Positions 25,508 to 36,267 of a DNA stretch of 64,000 nucleotides are shown here, one piece after another. Origin of the DNA: Chromobotia macracanthus (Eukaryota; Chordata; Actinopteri; Cypriniformes; Botiidae); assembly GCA_036877525.1 (NCBI GenBank), contig JAZGTH010000071.1, positions 4,536,001 to 4,600,000 on the forward strand, written 5' to 3'. The number at the start of each line of letters is the position of its first letter. Position 1 is the stretch's first letter. The translations under genes were made by a program, and so were the position numbers. The notes beneath the pieces are model-generated. The model had not been told where the DNA came from. It was given only the letters and a program-made list of their open reading frames with translations, and did not search any database.

Positions 25508-25509
<2 letters not shown>
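24244..25509. other. Unique stretch, candidate conserved block and CpG patch
   Basis: 24,510-24,720 has clustered TAAT cores (TGTAATTGTAATTGCAGG near 24,593, GCTAATTAATATAG near 24,662) and looks like a conserved non-coding element. 25,220-25,320 is CpG-rich and has an NRF1-like motif. CAAT/ATTGG strings are frequent at 24,757-24,870. No exon recognised. Confidence 0.35.
25221..25231. promoter_or_regulatory. NRF1-like motif in CpG-rich patch
   Basis: CGCATGCGCAG is close to the palindromic NRF1 site GCGCATGCGC. It starts a patch of about 90 bases dense in CpG (CCGCGCGCGTCCGG). NRF1 sites usually mark CpG-island promoters, but no gene start could be found. Confidence 0.35.
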
Positions 25510-25546
<37 letters not shown>

Positions 25547-25551
25547 CAGAG

Positions 25552-25584
<33 letters not shown>

Positions 25585-25610
25585 AAGAGAGAGAGAGAGA
25601 GAGAGAGAGA
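25510..25610. repeat. Compound (GA)n tract with C interruptions
   Basis: Three long GA blocks separated by GCGAGAGCAGAGCAAG and GCAAG spacers, about 100 bases in all. It generates the rejected SLSLSL and RERERE frames on the two strands. Confidence 0.95.
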
Positions 25611-27924
25611 AACTGCAAATGTGCAAGTATATTGATCGTTCAGCAGGGGAAAGAGTGTGTAGATCAGTGTGGGAGTGTATCAGTGTGTATGAGAAAGCAG
25701 GAAACAGAGATTGGACAGACAGCCCCCAGCATTAATAGTGACATAGATTAAGGTAAACTAAAGCTTTACTGTCATTCTTACTGACTTTACTAATTGCCTG
25801 CAGGCCGCCAGTCCAAATATTACAAAAAGTAAAAAGCTTAACCGAGCCCTAACTTAGTAAACTAAAAATGTAACTTTTATTACGACTATATGAGTGAAAA
25901 CATGCCCTGAAAATCATCTTAGCCTTCGTTTTCAACAGGTTTTCAAGTTAAAATGTGTAATTTCGGCATCGAACAATGTTAGTATTCCCAAATATACTGA
26001 AGTTCCCAGACACCCTGCATTACTGGTATTATTCATCTTGTTTTCTTGAGATTATGGCTTATTGTATTTTTCAATATCAATACAATAAGATATCTTAAGT
26101 CAATATAACTAGCTTTCTTCTCAAGTTATTCCAAGAAAACAAGACAGATAAACAACGGTAATAAATTAACTTTGTGGGCTTCTGTACATTTTGTAAAAAA
26201 CACTATTTTTGTAATTTTGTTACATGCAATGTTGCACACGCAACTGAAGACAAAAATGCGCCAACGCACCAACACATACTGTTCCTCTTTTTGTACTTCG
26301 TGTACATTTTTGTTACAATTGCGAACAAACCACAATGGGCCAATAGAATTACCTTCAAATGTCTGTGCCATTTAATCAGGCAGTTAACTTTAAACAACAC
26401 AATAGAGTAACTTTTAAACAACTTGCTCAACAAGAGACTCTTCAAACTTTTGCAGTAGTTAAACTGAAAGAGAAAACTGTACATAGACGACAGCAATGCA
26501 CTGCTGCAAGCTAGAATCGTTCACATACACGTATTGCCTCAGTTTTCAGCTTAACATTTGTAATACTGCAGTGTAAAAATAACAATTAACTACAGTACAA
26601 AGTGTGTGTAGGTGTGTGTACACACAAAAATATAAATATTTGTGTATATGTATATATCTACAATGTTTAATATATAACTTTTTTTGTCAAGAAGTAAATG
26701 AAAATGTGTCTTACCTGAATTGTAGAAAATGGGAGTGATTTTGAAAACATGCAAGAGAGAAAAAGAGAGAAAAAAATAAGTGATAATCTCAAAATAACCG
26801 TTCAAAGCATTTTCAGGCTGTTTCATATCTTTGGCAGAAAATCACAGGATAAATAATGGTCTTTACACAGAAGATGAATTCTCATCGCTAATGCTGGCTG
26901 TGACATCACTACACGTTTCTTTAATAGGTGCCAAATATGATGCCTCTGTTGGTTGCAGAGATGCAAGCGTGAAACTCAGTAAGCTCTGGAACAGATAACT
27001 GTTTGATGTACAGACTCCAAATAGACCTACACTGGAAAGACATTATATGGAATTAGACAGCTTGTGTATGTGTGTGTTTTGTAATTGTTACATGGCTATA
27101 TAGCTTTCAAACACAATGTGTGTGTGTGTGTGTGTTCAAATGAGCACTTACACTCCTGAGCCCTCATTAGATGGCACTTGTTCCAAGTGCGCTTTTACCT
27201 CATAAATATTCAACACCATGCCCCTCCCCATTTGACCCACCCACCTCTGCCCCACCCACCTCCCAGCATTTAAACCTGCGAGGCCATCTGCATTAGGCCG
27301 ACTCAAGCTGTGTTTCTCTCTCAAAGCCTTCATACTTTCAGCACGGAGCCAGTTCCCTGCATTTTCATCCAAGGCAACCCACACTTGGCATAGCAGGCGG
27401 AGAAAACACACAGCTTGCGTCTCGTTGTTCGATCTCTCTCGCTCCCACCACCAGTGCAGAAAATAATGCACGCCAGAGAAGATTTTCATACCCCTCGCCC
27501 CTGCTTAATGTTATGGAAACTGAGAGGAGATTGTAGCAGGCCCGGTAATACAATGGAGCGTTTTTATAAAATATAGACACTGTGAAGGAGCTTTTGATGT
27601 ATGAGATTGCATTCAAAGAATGGACAAACTGTTAAAACATTCTTGGCACCGTACAGTCATAAAAAAGTTAGTTGAGTTTTCGCACGGTCCTAATTTGCAG
27701 TTCAGCACTTTAGCAGTTGTAAAGCAATCAAGTGAACATTTTAACAATTATTTGCGTGTGTTTACATCAGAGAGATGTGGTGCAGTACTTAAAGTGAACA
27801 TAATATCAAAACTGATGACTGAAAGGTTGAGGGTTTAAATCCAACATCAACAAACACCACAAAACCAGACAGACTGTTCTGTTAAACCCACACCACACCA
27901 TGGCTACATGATCCTGGCCCCTTA
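25611..27924. other. Unique AT-rich stretch
   Basis: Holds a palindromic element at 26,019-26,165 (listed). The 26.2-26.5 kb overlapping frames are short and on both strands. (GT)n of about 19 bases at 27,117-27,135. 27,190-27,460 is GC-richer with CCACCCACC runs. GAGGGTTTAAATCCAAC near 27,828 faintly resembles a SINE B box. No exon recognised. Confidence 0.4.
26019..26165. mobile_element. Short palindromic element
   Basis: CTTGTTTTCTTG at 26,037-26,048 is perfectly matched by CAAGAAAACAAG at 26,132-26,143, and the flanks (ATTACTGGTATTATTC and GATAAACAACGGTAATAA) continue the inverted repeat imperfectly. Resembles a small MITE in the CTTGTTTTC class seen in fish genomes. Only one copy in the window. 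Confidence 0.5.
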
Positions 27925-28222
27925 CCCAGCTAACAATGTAACATTGTAAGAACATTTCCCTAACATTTCCATTAAGTAACAAAAACGTTAAAAATGTTGT
28001 TTAAAAGTTCAGAACATCCAAAATGTCCAGTTTTTCAGACATTGTATTAATGTTACTGTTTGGCCATAACAACATTATTATCAAACATTTTTAAAACATT
28101 CCATCAACTTAAGAATAACGCTTCTGATATATGATATAACGTTACAGTTCTACTAACATTACTGCAAGAACGTTTTTTGATAACTTAGAACATTGGCTAA
28201 CATTCTCTATAGTTCTCTCTGA
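27925..28222 (+). mobile_element. CAGCTAACA-type MITE, copy 6
   Basis: Left end intact (CCCAGCTAACAATGTAACAT). Internal blocks follow the family order, but the right end is degraded after ACATTGGCTAACATTCTC and lacks the TGTTAGCTG repeat. Confidence 0.7.
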
Positions 28223-29659
28223 GGAAGAAGCTGATTGGATGAAACCAGTAACAGCTTCCTGGTATCTTTTCAGTCTCCAAAACATACGTAACCAGGATGC
28301 ATTGTGTTTTCCTATCCATTCGTTTTTCTTTAAGAGGCCAATAGTTTAAAAAAAGTCATGCCGTTTATAGATGGTTTGTTTTGGGGTGAATATTTTATAC
28401 ATATTGCATTTTTTCACCACAAGGTTTCAATTTCAACTTAGTTATGCAAGTACACATACTTCAACTTTCTTCAGAAGTTGAGATATGTTCTCAGTGCCGC
28501 CCTCTGAAACTCTATGAAGTTTCATGACCCATATTCCTACACCTCACTTACCCCAGTAATGTACCTGAAAACGCATATTTAGAGAGCTGCAGTGCAGTTA
28601 CACTGAACCGGTAAGCTCTAGAAGACTGAAACTGCAGTGTGTTAATCTCAGAACCCTTTTACACTCTATAAAATTTGATTAGGGTGTGTTGAGATTCATT
28701 TGTAGTGGTTTATCTATGGTGTACTGAATGGAATCTATTGTGTGAATAATATTAAAAATCATTGACCACTGAGACCCACTGTTACGTTTCTGCAACGTTC
28801 AGCAAAACTGTCTCATATTTCTGAACTTCTTGGAATGTTGCCACTTTTCTATCAGCAAACAGTTTGGGAACTGAAAAAATATAATATAATGTTACAGGTC
28901 AAATACTTAATACTAAATTTAATCTAAGAGTCAGCAAGCAGCGACTCTAGCATGCTAGGAGATTTAAACTGTAAACATACCCCTGCCAAAATTTTAGAGT
29001 GTGAGATGCTGTTTAATAACTCAAGCAGTTTTAACTAAGCAGTTTTAACTCACATTTATTAAAACATGGAGGTATGTCACTAGCATGGAACAGAACTGCC
29101 AACTTCCAAACTTCCAACTAGTTTGCAAGTTCCAGACCTTCCAAACAAGCGCCTACATATCTAACACTGGCCAAAGACAGTTCAAGCCCAAACCAACATC
29201 ATCATGTTGTATTGAACCCAGTGGGGAAACTCAAACAACAGCCCGCAATTCCATTTGGTGCCACTAGGGGCACAACAGGTCTCCAACATTAATAGGGGAA
29301 AGCAGTTTATATTTCAGCACCGGACAGCTCCCAAACCTTCTGCTAGAAACCGAGACTCGACACTTGGAAATTCAAGGGGGTGTCTACAGCAACAATGTTT
29401 CTAAAAAAAGGTTTTAACCAATAGCACTTCACAACTGGAGCTGCAGCCTGCCGGGCCTAAAGCGAGAGTGTGCTGGAATGATAAACAAACAAGCGCTTTC
29501 TTTTTTCCAAAGGGTGCAGGAAGTAAAGCTCGGTTGGGAGGGGGGTGAGAAAATAAGACTCGGGGGTATTGGAACTGGAGATGATTTCAGCTGCGCCAAA
29601 ACGGGCGTCAAACACGAGCACAAAGTGTTAGATGTTTGAGGGGGGCTGACGCAAGAGCA
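28223..29659. other. Unique stretch with RE1-like fragment
   Basis: AT-rich unique sequence. 28,214-28,235 (CTGAGGAAGAAGCTGATTGG) shares most of its bases with 24,852 (CTGAGGAAAGCTGATTGG). TTCCAAAC strings repeat near 29,103-29,145. 29,500-29,660 becomes G-rich and CpG-rich towards the promoter-like cluster. No exon. Confidence 0.35.
29300..29352 (+). repeat. RE1-like dispersed repeat, fragment
   Basis: TTTATATTTCAGCACCGGAC then AGCTCC, with CTTCTGCTAGAAACC after it. This matches the units at 55.75 kb (TTTATTTCAGCACTGGACAG, then TCTAGCAGAAGTGC), so it is probably a short copy of the same family. TTCAGCACC and GGACAGCTCC at 29,313-29,331 are the two REST half-sites with the normal 2-base gap missing. 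Confidence 0.45.
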
Positions 29660-29760
29660 GGCGCGGCGGGGGAGGAGGAAACAGCCAATGGCTACGTGAC
29701 GCCTCTAGAAAGTTCCATATGAGACTGGCATAAGCAACGAAACCGGAAAAGCTTATGTTG
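29660..29760. promoter_or_regulatory. Promoter-like motif cluster
   Basis: In 65 bases lie GCCAATG (CCAAT box, 29,684), TACGTGACG (CREB/USF type, 29,693), a heat-shock pair GAAAGTTC (29,708-29,715) and ACCGGAAAAG (ETS type, 29,742). They follow a CpG- and G-rich run (GCGCGGCGGGGGAGG). The spacing is that of a compact proximal promoter. No TATA box or exon was found on either side, so this may be an enhancer, a promoter for an unseen non-coding transcript, or chance. Confidence 0.4.
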
Positions 29761-30187
29761 CGGATTATGCTTTGGGTGACTTTGACATAGAAGAAAATAA
29801 AAGGAGTTTGTTTTATTTTTAACTTACATTTGCCATTATTATCATTTTTTTTAACATTTTAGGTTTTAATTTCCCATCAGCTCTAAACCTCCCCCCCTGG
29901 CTATGGGGACATATTTGTCGTTCGTATCATCTGTTCTAGCCATTTAAAATTCATTTGAAAACAGGAAAACACTTCTCACACAAATAGGGATTCACACTTA
30001 CACACACACCTTTGACATTTTAATCATAGGCAGAAGCGCTCGGGGTTACAACAAAAGCCCAATCACACAAGATAATTTGGGTCTCCACTTCAATCATTGG
30101 TCCGGGCAATCGCATCGGCTCCTTCTGAAATCTCCTTTCTCTCTCTCTCCATCCGCATCTTCACTTTTGTCTCAGGCTACCGGGAAA

Positions 30188-30238
30188 GACAATGGGCTAT
30201 TTCATGTTGAAGACGCGTTTCCAAAACGCCCCATTGTC
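30188..30238. promoter_or_regulatory. Head-to-head SOX-type inverted pair
   Basis: GACAATGGGC (30,188-30,197) faces GCCCCATTGTC (30,228-30,238). ACAATGG is the usual SOX core, so the two are inverted SOX-like sites 30 bases apart. Just downstream is CACCTGTAATTAG (E-box plus homeodomain core, about 30,274) and a run of TTTAATC words. This fits a developmental enhancer, by motif reading only. Confidence 0.4.
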
Positions 30239-32832
30239 CGCGAGAGCAAGCGGCAGATGAAGGCCATCAGGATCACCTGTAATTAGTGTTATTTTAATCA
30301 GCTTTAATCAAGCCTCTGATTCTCGTATAAACTTTCGCTGTAAAATTTAACACCTCCTTTAAATGTCAACGTAATTGCGTTGGATGGCAAGACTGTGTTC
30401 AATAAAAATTTGATTAGCGCTTTACTGTAGTGAGGGTTTCCAACGGACTCGTGCTGGAAAGTCATTACCAGAGGTGCATTATAACGACATTGGAATACTC
30501 TGCTGCTGATTCTCTGCAGCTACATTGATTTTTTTATATAAAAATAAAATTTATTTTTAATATTTTTCTTACTGATGTCAGATTTTGTAAATTAATCATT
30601 CTTCAAGCATGAATGATTAGTCAGACGAATGTTTTTAAAAACTGATCATTGAAAAATCATTTTCAAAATAAGTTACTGGTCATAAGAGTTTAGTTGGATT
30701 TCATATGGGCTTAAGCTTATTTTGTGTGAATTATTGTGAAGTTTCTTTGTGGATTCATTTGCCTTATTTAATTTGCCTAACCAGCTGTACTGTTTGATTT
30801 CTTCAAATGTCATTATTGCACATACATATGCTTTTTGTAGCATGTTCTGACAAGGCGGTGAGTATTTCGGGAAGACTGGAAAAATAGTGGCGAACATACA
30901 GTGGGGGTGATGTGTGTGAGATGCATTTATTATACATTAAAGGTCTGGACAGGAAAGGGTGAGGGAAAAAAAGGGAGGGACAGAAAGATAAACGAGTGTA
31001 TAAAATGCAGTGATAAGTAGCTGTTTAGACAAGCGGAGCGTTTTAATTCTCTTGTGACACCTCGAAATGCGACACCATGCTTACATGCAAACGCTCGACC
31101 CCCCACCGCACGTGTGCATGCCAAAATAGAGCTACAGATGCACAGCCATGCTTATGGCCTGCCATACGTATGCCACACTGTTCCATATGTCTCTTTCTCT
31201 CCTATATCTGACAGATTTGAGTGGAGAGAGAGGTTAACAGCAGGAGAAGGATCAATTTAAATGATCTATGAAAGATATTAGTAATGACATTTATGAATTC
31301 TTTATGAAACCTAGAGAAAGTCGTCATAAATTTTTATATAGGCAAATGAGTCAAGAATATAAAACAAACAGCATTAAATTTTGAAAGCGACATCCATGTC
31401 AGACTGAGTGTGCCCGGTGTTTTTTCGTTCGCCTGCTATCCTGAGTCTCTGAAACTCGTGATGGACACAGCTGTGGGTGAGGGAACTCCAAGAAAACACT
31501 CCTCCATCGATACACTTATCAGCCTATTGATTTTTCACTGCAGGCATAAGCTAAGTTGATTTTCCTCTATTAGACAAAAGAAACAAGGTATCCTGCAAAC
31601 ACAAAATCAGCAAACGTCCATTTCAATGTTTCCGAGCTGTCAAAAGTCTTTGACTCGATTCAAACCACTCACACTTGTTAGCCAAACAAGTACCTAAGCT
31701 AAAAATCATTAAATGAAAGGTATCATTTAAAAAGCAAGATCTGAAAACTATGCTTGATTGCTGATAGCAGATGAAGTTAAAATCGTAGAAATTGCTAGAA
31801 TTTCTTGTGAAAGTTGTTTCGTACACCATGACATCACTGTTCTACTAGAGTGCGCAAGTTCGTAGCTTCCATTGAGCCGCATTTTTGATCATCAGAAATA
31901 TATGATTTATATATTATAGGGGCTTTAACATTAAAAGAAAGTGACACATATATAGCATTATAATCTAAAAAATGTAGGAGAAACACTAACAAGCTGTCAG
32001 CTTTGACAGTCTGTGTGCTCCATATGCTACAAAACATCTTGTGCACCTTTAATTGAACATACAGTATGGCACAAAATCTCTACTGAACAGCTCACACTCT
32101 AGGGAACCGAATCTTCACGTGTAAAGTTCCCCCACCTTTGAAAGCTCTTCTTTTTTACCCATCCATTTACATAACAGCAAAAATCTCTGTTTTTCATGCA
32201 CTCATACCGTGACAGGTAAGAGACTAAAAAAAGAAACCAAGCCCTGTGCAGATGTCTCAGCAGAAACAAAAGCCAAAAACAAAGAGAGATAAAAATGCTA
32301 AGTTTCATCCTTCCACGTCCTAATTTCTGCTATCGATTGGTCTTTTCAGGTCAACTCTGAGGTAGCGTTTTGGTATGTTCGGTTTGCTTTTTCTATACAA
32401 CCCCCTGAGACTAAATGCGTCTGGCAAATATGAGAATCGATTGTGGTCGAGTTCGTACAACACCTATGCTTAGTCTGGCTGCATTCCTGGAGCTTTTAAA
32501 CTAAACGCTAAGTGGAAAAATTCACAGGCCTGCCAAACAAAAAAAAGAAAAAAAAAACAAATTATTCTCCACCATCCGAGCTGCCTCCTCTAGGTCGTGA
32601 GGAGCTTTGTATTCAAATAGCACCTGTTGAAAATAAGCACATCCAAACCGAGAATAATTACAGTGATTTGCGTAAACGCGAGGCACGCGCTGTAATTGCA
32701 GTGTATTGCGCAAGCAGCGAGAACCCGAGCTTGCAATCTCGCCCCGCAGAGTTCAGAGCCACGAAGACACCGGCCGGGCTGAGCTACATCAAAAGAGGGC
32801 ACGTATAGCCTACCAACAGTAATTAAGTCTCT

Positions 32833-32846
32833 GTTTCCATGGCAAC
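32833..32846. promoter_or_regulatory. RFX X-box, near-perfect
   Basis: GTTTCCATGGCAAC departs from GTNRCC-N2-RGYAAC only at the fourth base (T for A/G). It follows AGTAATTAAGTCTC and lies in a unique candidate conserved block. Confidence 0.45.
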
Positions 32847-33002
32847 ACATAAGCCAAGTGAGAGCGTGTGCTTGACATGGGCTCGATTCCGTCGCTTATT
32901 AGCTCCAGCACAGACTAACGCAAATATTTTGATAATATACAGACATTAATGACTTTGACGTATGCGCGTCGTGGCTTGAACCTCAGGTTCGAGATGCATT
33001 AA

Positions 33003-33292
33003 CCAAGCTAACAACTGTAGGTTGTAGGAACGTTTCCATAACATTTCCATTAAGTAACATAAACCTTAAATGTTATTTGAAAGTGGTAGGAGCACTATTT
33101 GATAAAAGCATTATTTAAACTTTTTTTTTAATTCTGTAACGTTTTTAACGTTTTAATATATAATATATAGCATTCAAAGTTCTACTAATCTACTGGATTC
33201 CACTAATTTTACTGTAAGAATATATATGATACTGTAAAAGAGAACTTTTAGAGAACATGCCAATGTTCTAACAACATTCCCTGTTAGTTGGG
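33003..33292 (+). mobile_element. CAGCTAACA-type MITE, copy 7
   Basis: Begins CCAAGCTAACAACTGTAGG and ends ATTCCCTGTTAGTTGGG. About 290 bp. The middle has a T9 run and a duplicated TCTACTAATCTACTGG-like patch. Confidence 0.75.
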
Positions 33293-35991
33293 ATGGCAGA
33301 GTGAAGGAAAACAAGCTCGGCATTTTTGCCTCCCGCACTCTGTTCACTCCTCGTTTTACCGTCATCGTCGCCTGTTACAAATGATGTTATTTAGCAAACG
33401 TCTAAACCTGCACCCGCGGGATGCGGCGGCTGATGGGAGAGAATGTATAATATTACATAAGGCATTAGCGCGGTGTAAAGGCCCCAATGATTGGTGTTAA
33501 AGTTTCATTACATGAAGTGAGTAATTGCTTGTCACTCGAAGCTGGCACGTCCCACAACCATCTTTACTTCTGTGTCATCAATCAGACGTTAAACTGCTGA
33601 CGAGTCGGGCTGCCCGGGTAACAGTGGTGGCTGGGTTGTTTGCTTCGTTACTCTGAATGATCTTTTTGCGCTGGAGACGTTTGGGTATGTCGATAAATAC
33701 CCAAAGAATGTGTAGCCTAGATTTGAGATGTGTAAAAAACTTAGCCTCTTTGGTGCAAAGGGCATCTTTTAAAATCTTAAGTGTGTTATTTATTCATGCT
33801 AAAATAATCTATAGCAACTTAATGTGCAAAGACAACTATAAGTAAGCAATTTGCAGATCGATTTCCCCAACAATGTAGCACAATCCAAACATAAATGGCA
33901 GAGAGTGTTTTAAAACAGTGTTCTAAGGGACAAAGACATGCTAAACTGAAGTCTGAAGTGTAATAAAGTAAAACACAAGCCTTTCTTAAATAATAATAAT
34001 TACCATTGAGTAAAATCCCTGTCTGTCTGTGTTTTCAACAGAGTTTTTTTCAGTAGTTTACTAAGAGAACTTATTAGGAATCTCAGTGTATTCTTGTTAC
34101 ACATAAGGGGTTGACTATATCCCCATCACATCACAATAAAACAGAAGCAGAGAGTGCAGGACAAACTTTTCGTCTTCCTGTATTATCAATCTGTTTTTTA
34201 AGTAATGAAATCTCCCCATACTATTAATGATGTAAGCGCATTGAGGATAACATGTCAGTGTGCCACAAACGATGATGCTGGGAGAAAGTGTGTGTATCCC
34301 AGAATGTGTTGTATGAGTGCATGATATGAGTATTAACTCACATGTTTGTCTGTCTGTCTATCCACTCATCTCTACTGGTCTATCTATACATATTTGTGTT
34401 TTTCTGTCTCTCTCTACCTATACATATATTTGTCTGTCTCTCTGTCACATTTAAGTCAGTGAAAGCTTCTGACAGGCTCTGGGTTTGTTTACCGATCTCG
34501 CACCAGCATCACACCACGAGATTTCTGCAAACTTAATACCTATCATGAGAGGACCAACGGGGTCTGTGGGCGGAGCTCAGCCTGGTGCTCTTGCAGGAGT
34601 AAACACTGGTCTTGCAGGCAGGCAGAGAGACGGGTAGCAGCAAGGAGCGATGGCAGATCAATAGCTTAATGGAATTAGCCTGGCTTTGAAAACACCTCTG
34701 CCAATCATATTTACCAAGGCTCTGCTTTTCAGCACCAGGCCTACTCAATATTTAAAGCCAGAGTCTTTGAATTGCTATCAGTACCTGAACACAGCAGCTG
34801 CTGTCCGAGGTAGTTTACCTCTAAAGCCGAAAAATGCGAATCAAGGTCTTGTTAAACTTTGGATGTGTCTACAGGAGGTTGATTTCTTTTTACTTTTTTA
34901 ATATGGGCCGAGCTGCAGTGTTGCCCATGCACAAATGCGATTTGTGGCATTCATGTACACATACTCCTGCGCAAACACGCTTACAGATTCCCAAAGCGCT
35001 TTTGTAATTTCGTTTTTACCGCACAGCTGCTCAGCTTGACGTTTTAAGGCATTCGACTAAATTGTCTCTGCATGGCATAAGCTTAAATCTATTTCCTGCC
35101 CGGTTAGTGGGCGAGAATGTCTTGCCATGTGACTTTTTACCCAAACCCGACCTCTTCCCTTACCAAGTAAGGGGAGCCACCTTTTCGACCGTGTCTCTGC
35201 TGACAAGCCCAATCTGGGTGTAGGGTCGCAGTCACCAAAGCCCTTGGAGATCGGGCGGGTCTAAAGGAAGTGGCCGATATGGCAGAGGAAATCTGGACAG
35301 GCCATGAGCACAGCTTAAGAATCATGTGTCTGGGCCCGATTGCGGACACAGAGCAGATGCCCACCTGCTCCCGCTGAACCTGGACTACCAGCGGGCACCC
35401 GGGGTCGCCCTGGGGCGCTTTAATACGCCCGTCCCATCTGTTGCCTGGAGAAGTGAAGGGCAGAAGCGGCCAAAAGCACAAGCATTCCTCCAAATTCCCT
35501 CCCATTCCGAGTCTGGCCGGTGCTGGAGGATAGAAGTGTGATTAAACTGCCGGTCTTTTCCAGTTTTTCCATAATCGTCCGCATGTGGCGGCTTGTTGTG
35601 TCTCAGCTGACAAACTGACATTGAACGTGCTAATATAACAAGGGAAATGATGACAAAGGCTTCTTGTCTATGCCGATGTGGCTCAATCTTTTTATTAAAG
35701 AAAGAAAACTTGTCTGGAATGCTGTGTCCCGCTGTGAAAATGCTTGATACAATAAAATATGTAGGATGGGGATGTCAGCAGGGAATATGAGGTATGCATA
35801 GTAAATAAAACAAAGATATGTTTAGTTTGATACATACACAGTTACACTTTGTATGTCTGTATACACACACACACATACACACATACATATATATATATAT
35901 ATATTATTCCATTATGCCCTGTCCAGATGCTTCTGAACACAAAAACGCATCTTACACTAGGAAATGCCTGAATAAGTATGAAAGGGCTTTC
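33293..35991. other. Unique stretch
   Basis: 33,295-33,660 has mixed composition and may be conserved. 34,345-34,447 is a degenerate TCTG/TCTA pyrimidine tract. 35,137-35,620 is GC-rich and has two opposing frames (122 codons minus, 71 plus) with no recognised domain; composition alone explains them. A CACA/CATA then (TA)n tract lies at 35,861-35,905. Confidence 0.4.
35861..35905. repeat. Compound (AC)n-(TA)n microsatellite
   Basis: ATACACACACACACATACAC grading into a (TA)9 run. Confidence 0.9.
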
Positions 35992-36267
35992 TTAAAGGAA
36001 CGGTTCAGTCAAAAATGAAATCAACTTAACAATTCAGTTCAACAAAATCAACAATTACTTGTATTGTTCCAAACCAATGTTGTTTCTTTCACACACAAAT
36101 GAAACACGAAAGTTGTGACTTCAGTCCCCATTAACTTGATTCAAAACATTATTCAAAATCTTTTCTTTCTTGTGTTTCACAGAAAGAAAACAACACACAT
36201 TTGGAACAACATGGAGGATGAGTAAACACTGACAGAACTTTCCTTCATGCGTGTACTGTCCCTTTAA
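35992..36267. mobile_element. Palindromic non-autonomous element, copy 2
   Basis: Left end TTAAAGGAACGGTTCAGTC then AAAAATGAAAT; right end GGAACAACATGGAGGATGAG then GTACTGTCCCTTTAA. Left CTTGTATTGTTCCAAACC is the inverse of the right TTTGGAACAACATG. A CTTCAGTCCCCATTAACTTG core is typical of this family's middle. Confidence 0.8.

Larger units (their letters stand above)
29761..33002. other. Unique stretch rich in candidate conserved DNA
   Basis: 30,080-30,520 and 32,600-32,990 have even base composition, no simple repeats and many transcription-factor-like words, and look like conserved non-coding elements. 30,930-31,260 is unique with purine runs. 31,270-32,500 is AT-rich and featureless. 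The frames at 32,512-32,850 overlap on both strands and have no domain. Confidence 0.35.

Noticed and set aside
25216..25735. Serine/leucine and arginine/glutamate-rich frames
   Set aside because: Translations of the GA tract on opposite strands.
27820..27850. SINE B box GGTTTAAATCC
   Set aside because: No A box, head or tail found around it.
29255..29272. CTCF site GCCACTAGGGGCAC
   Set aside because: One G short of the core and partly self-complementary; scored only as coincidence.
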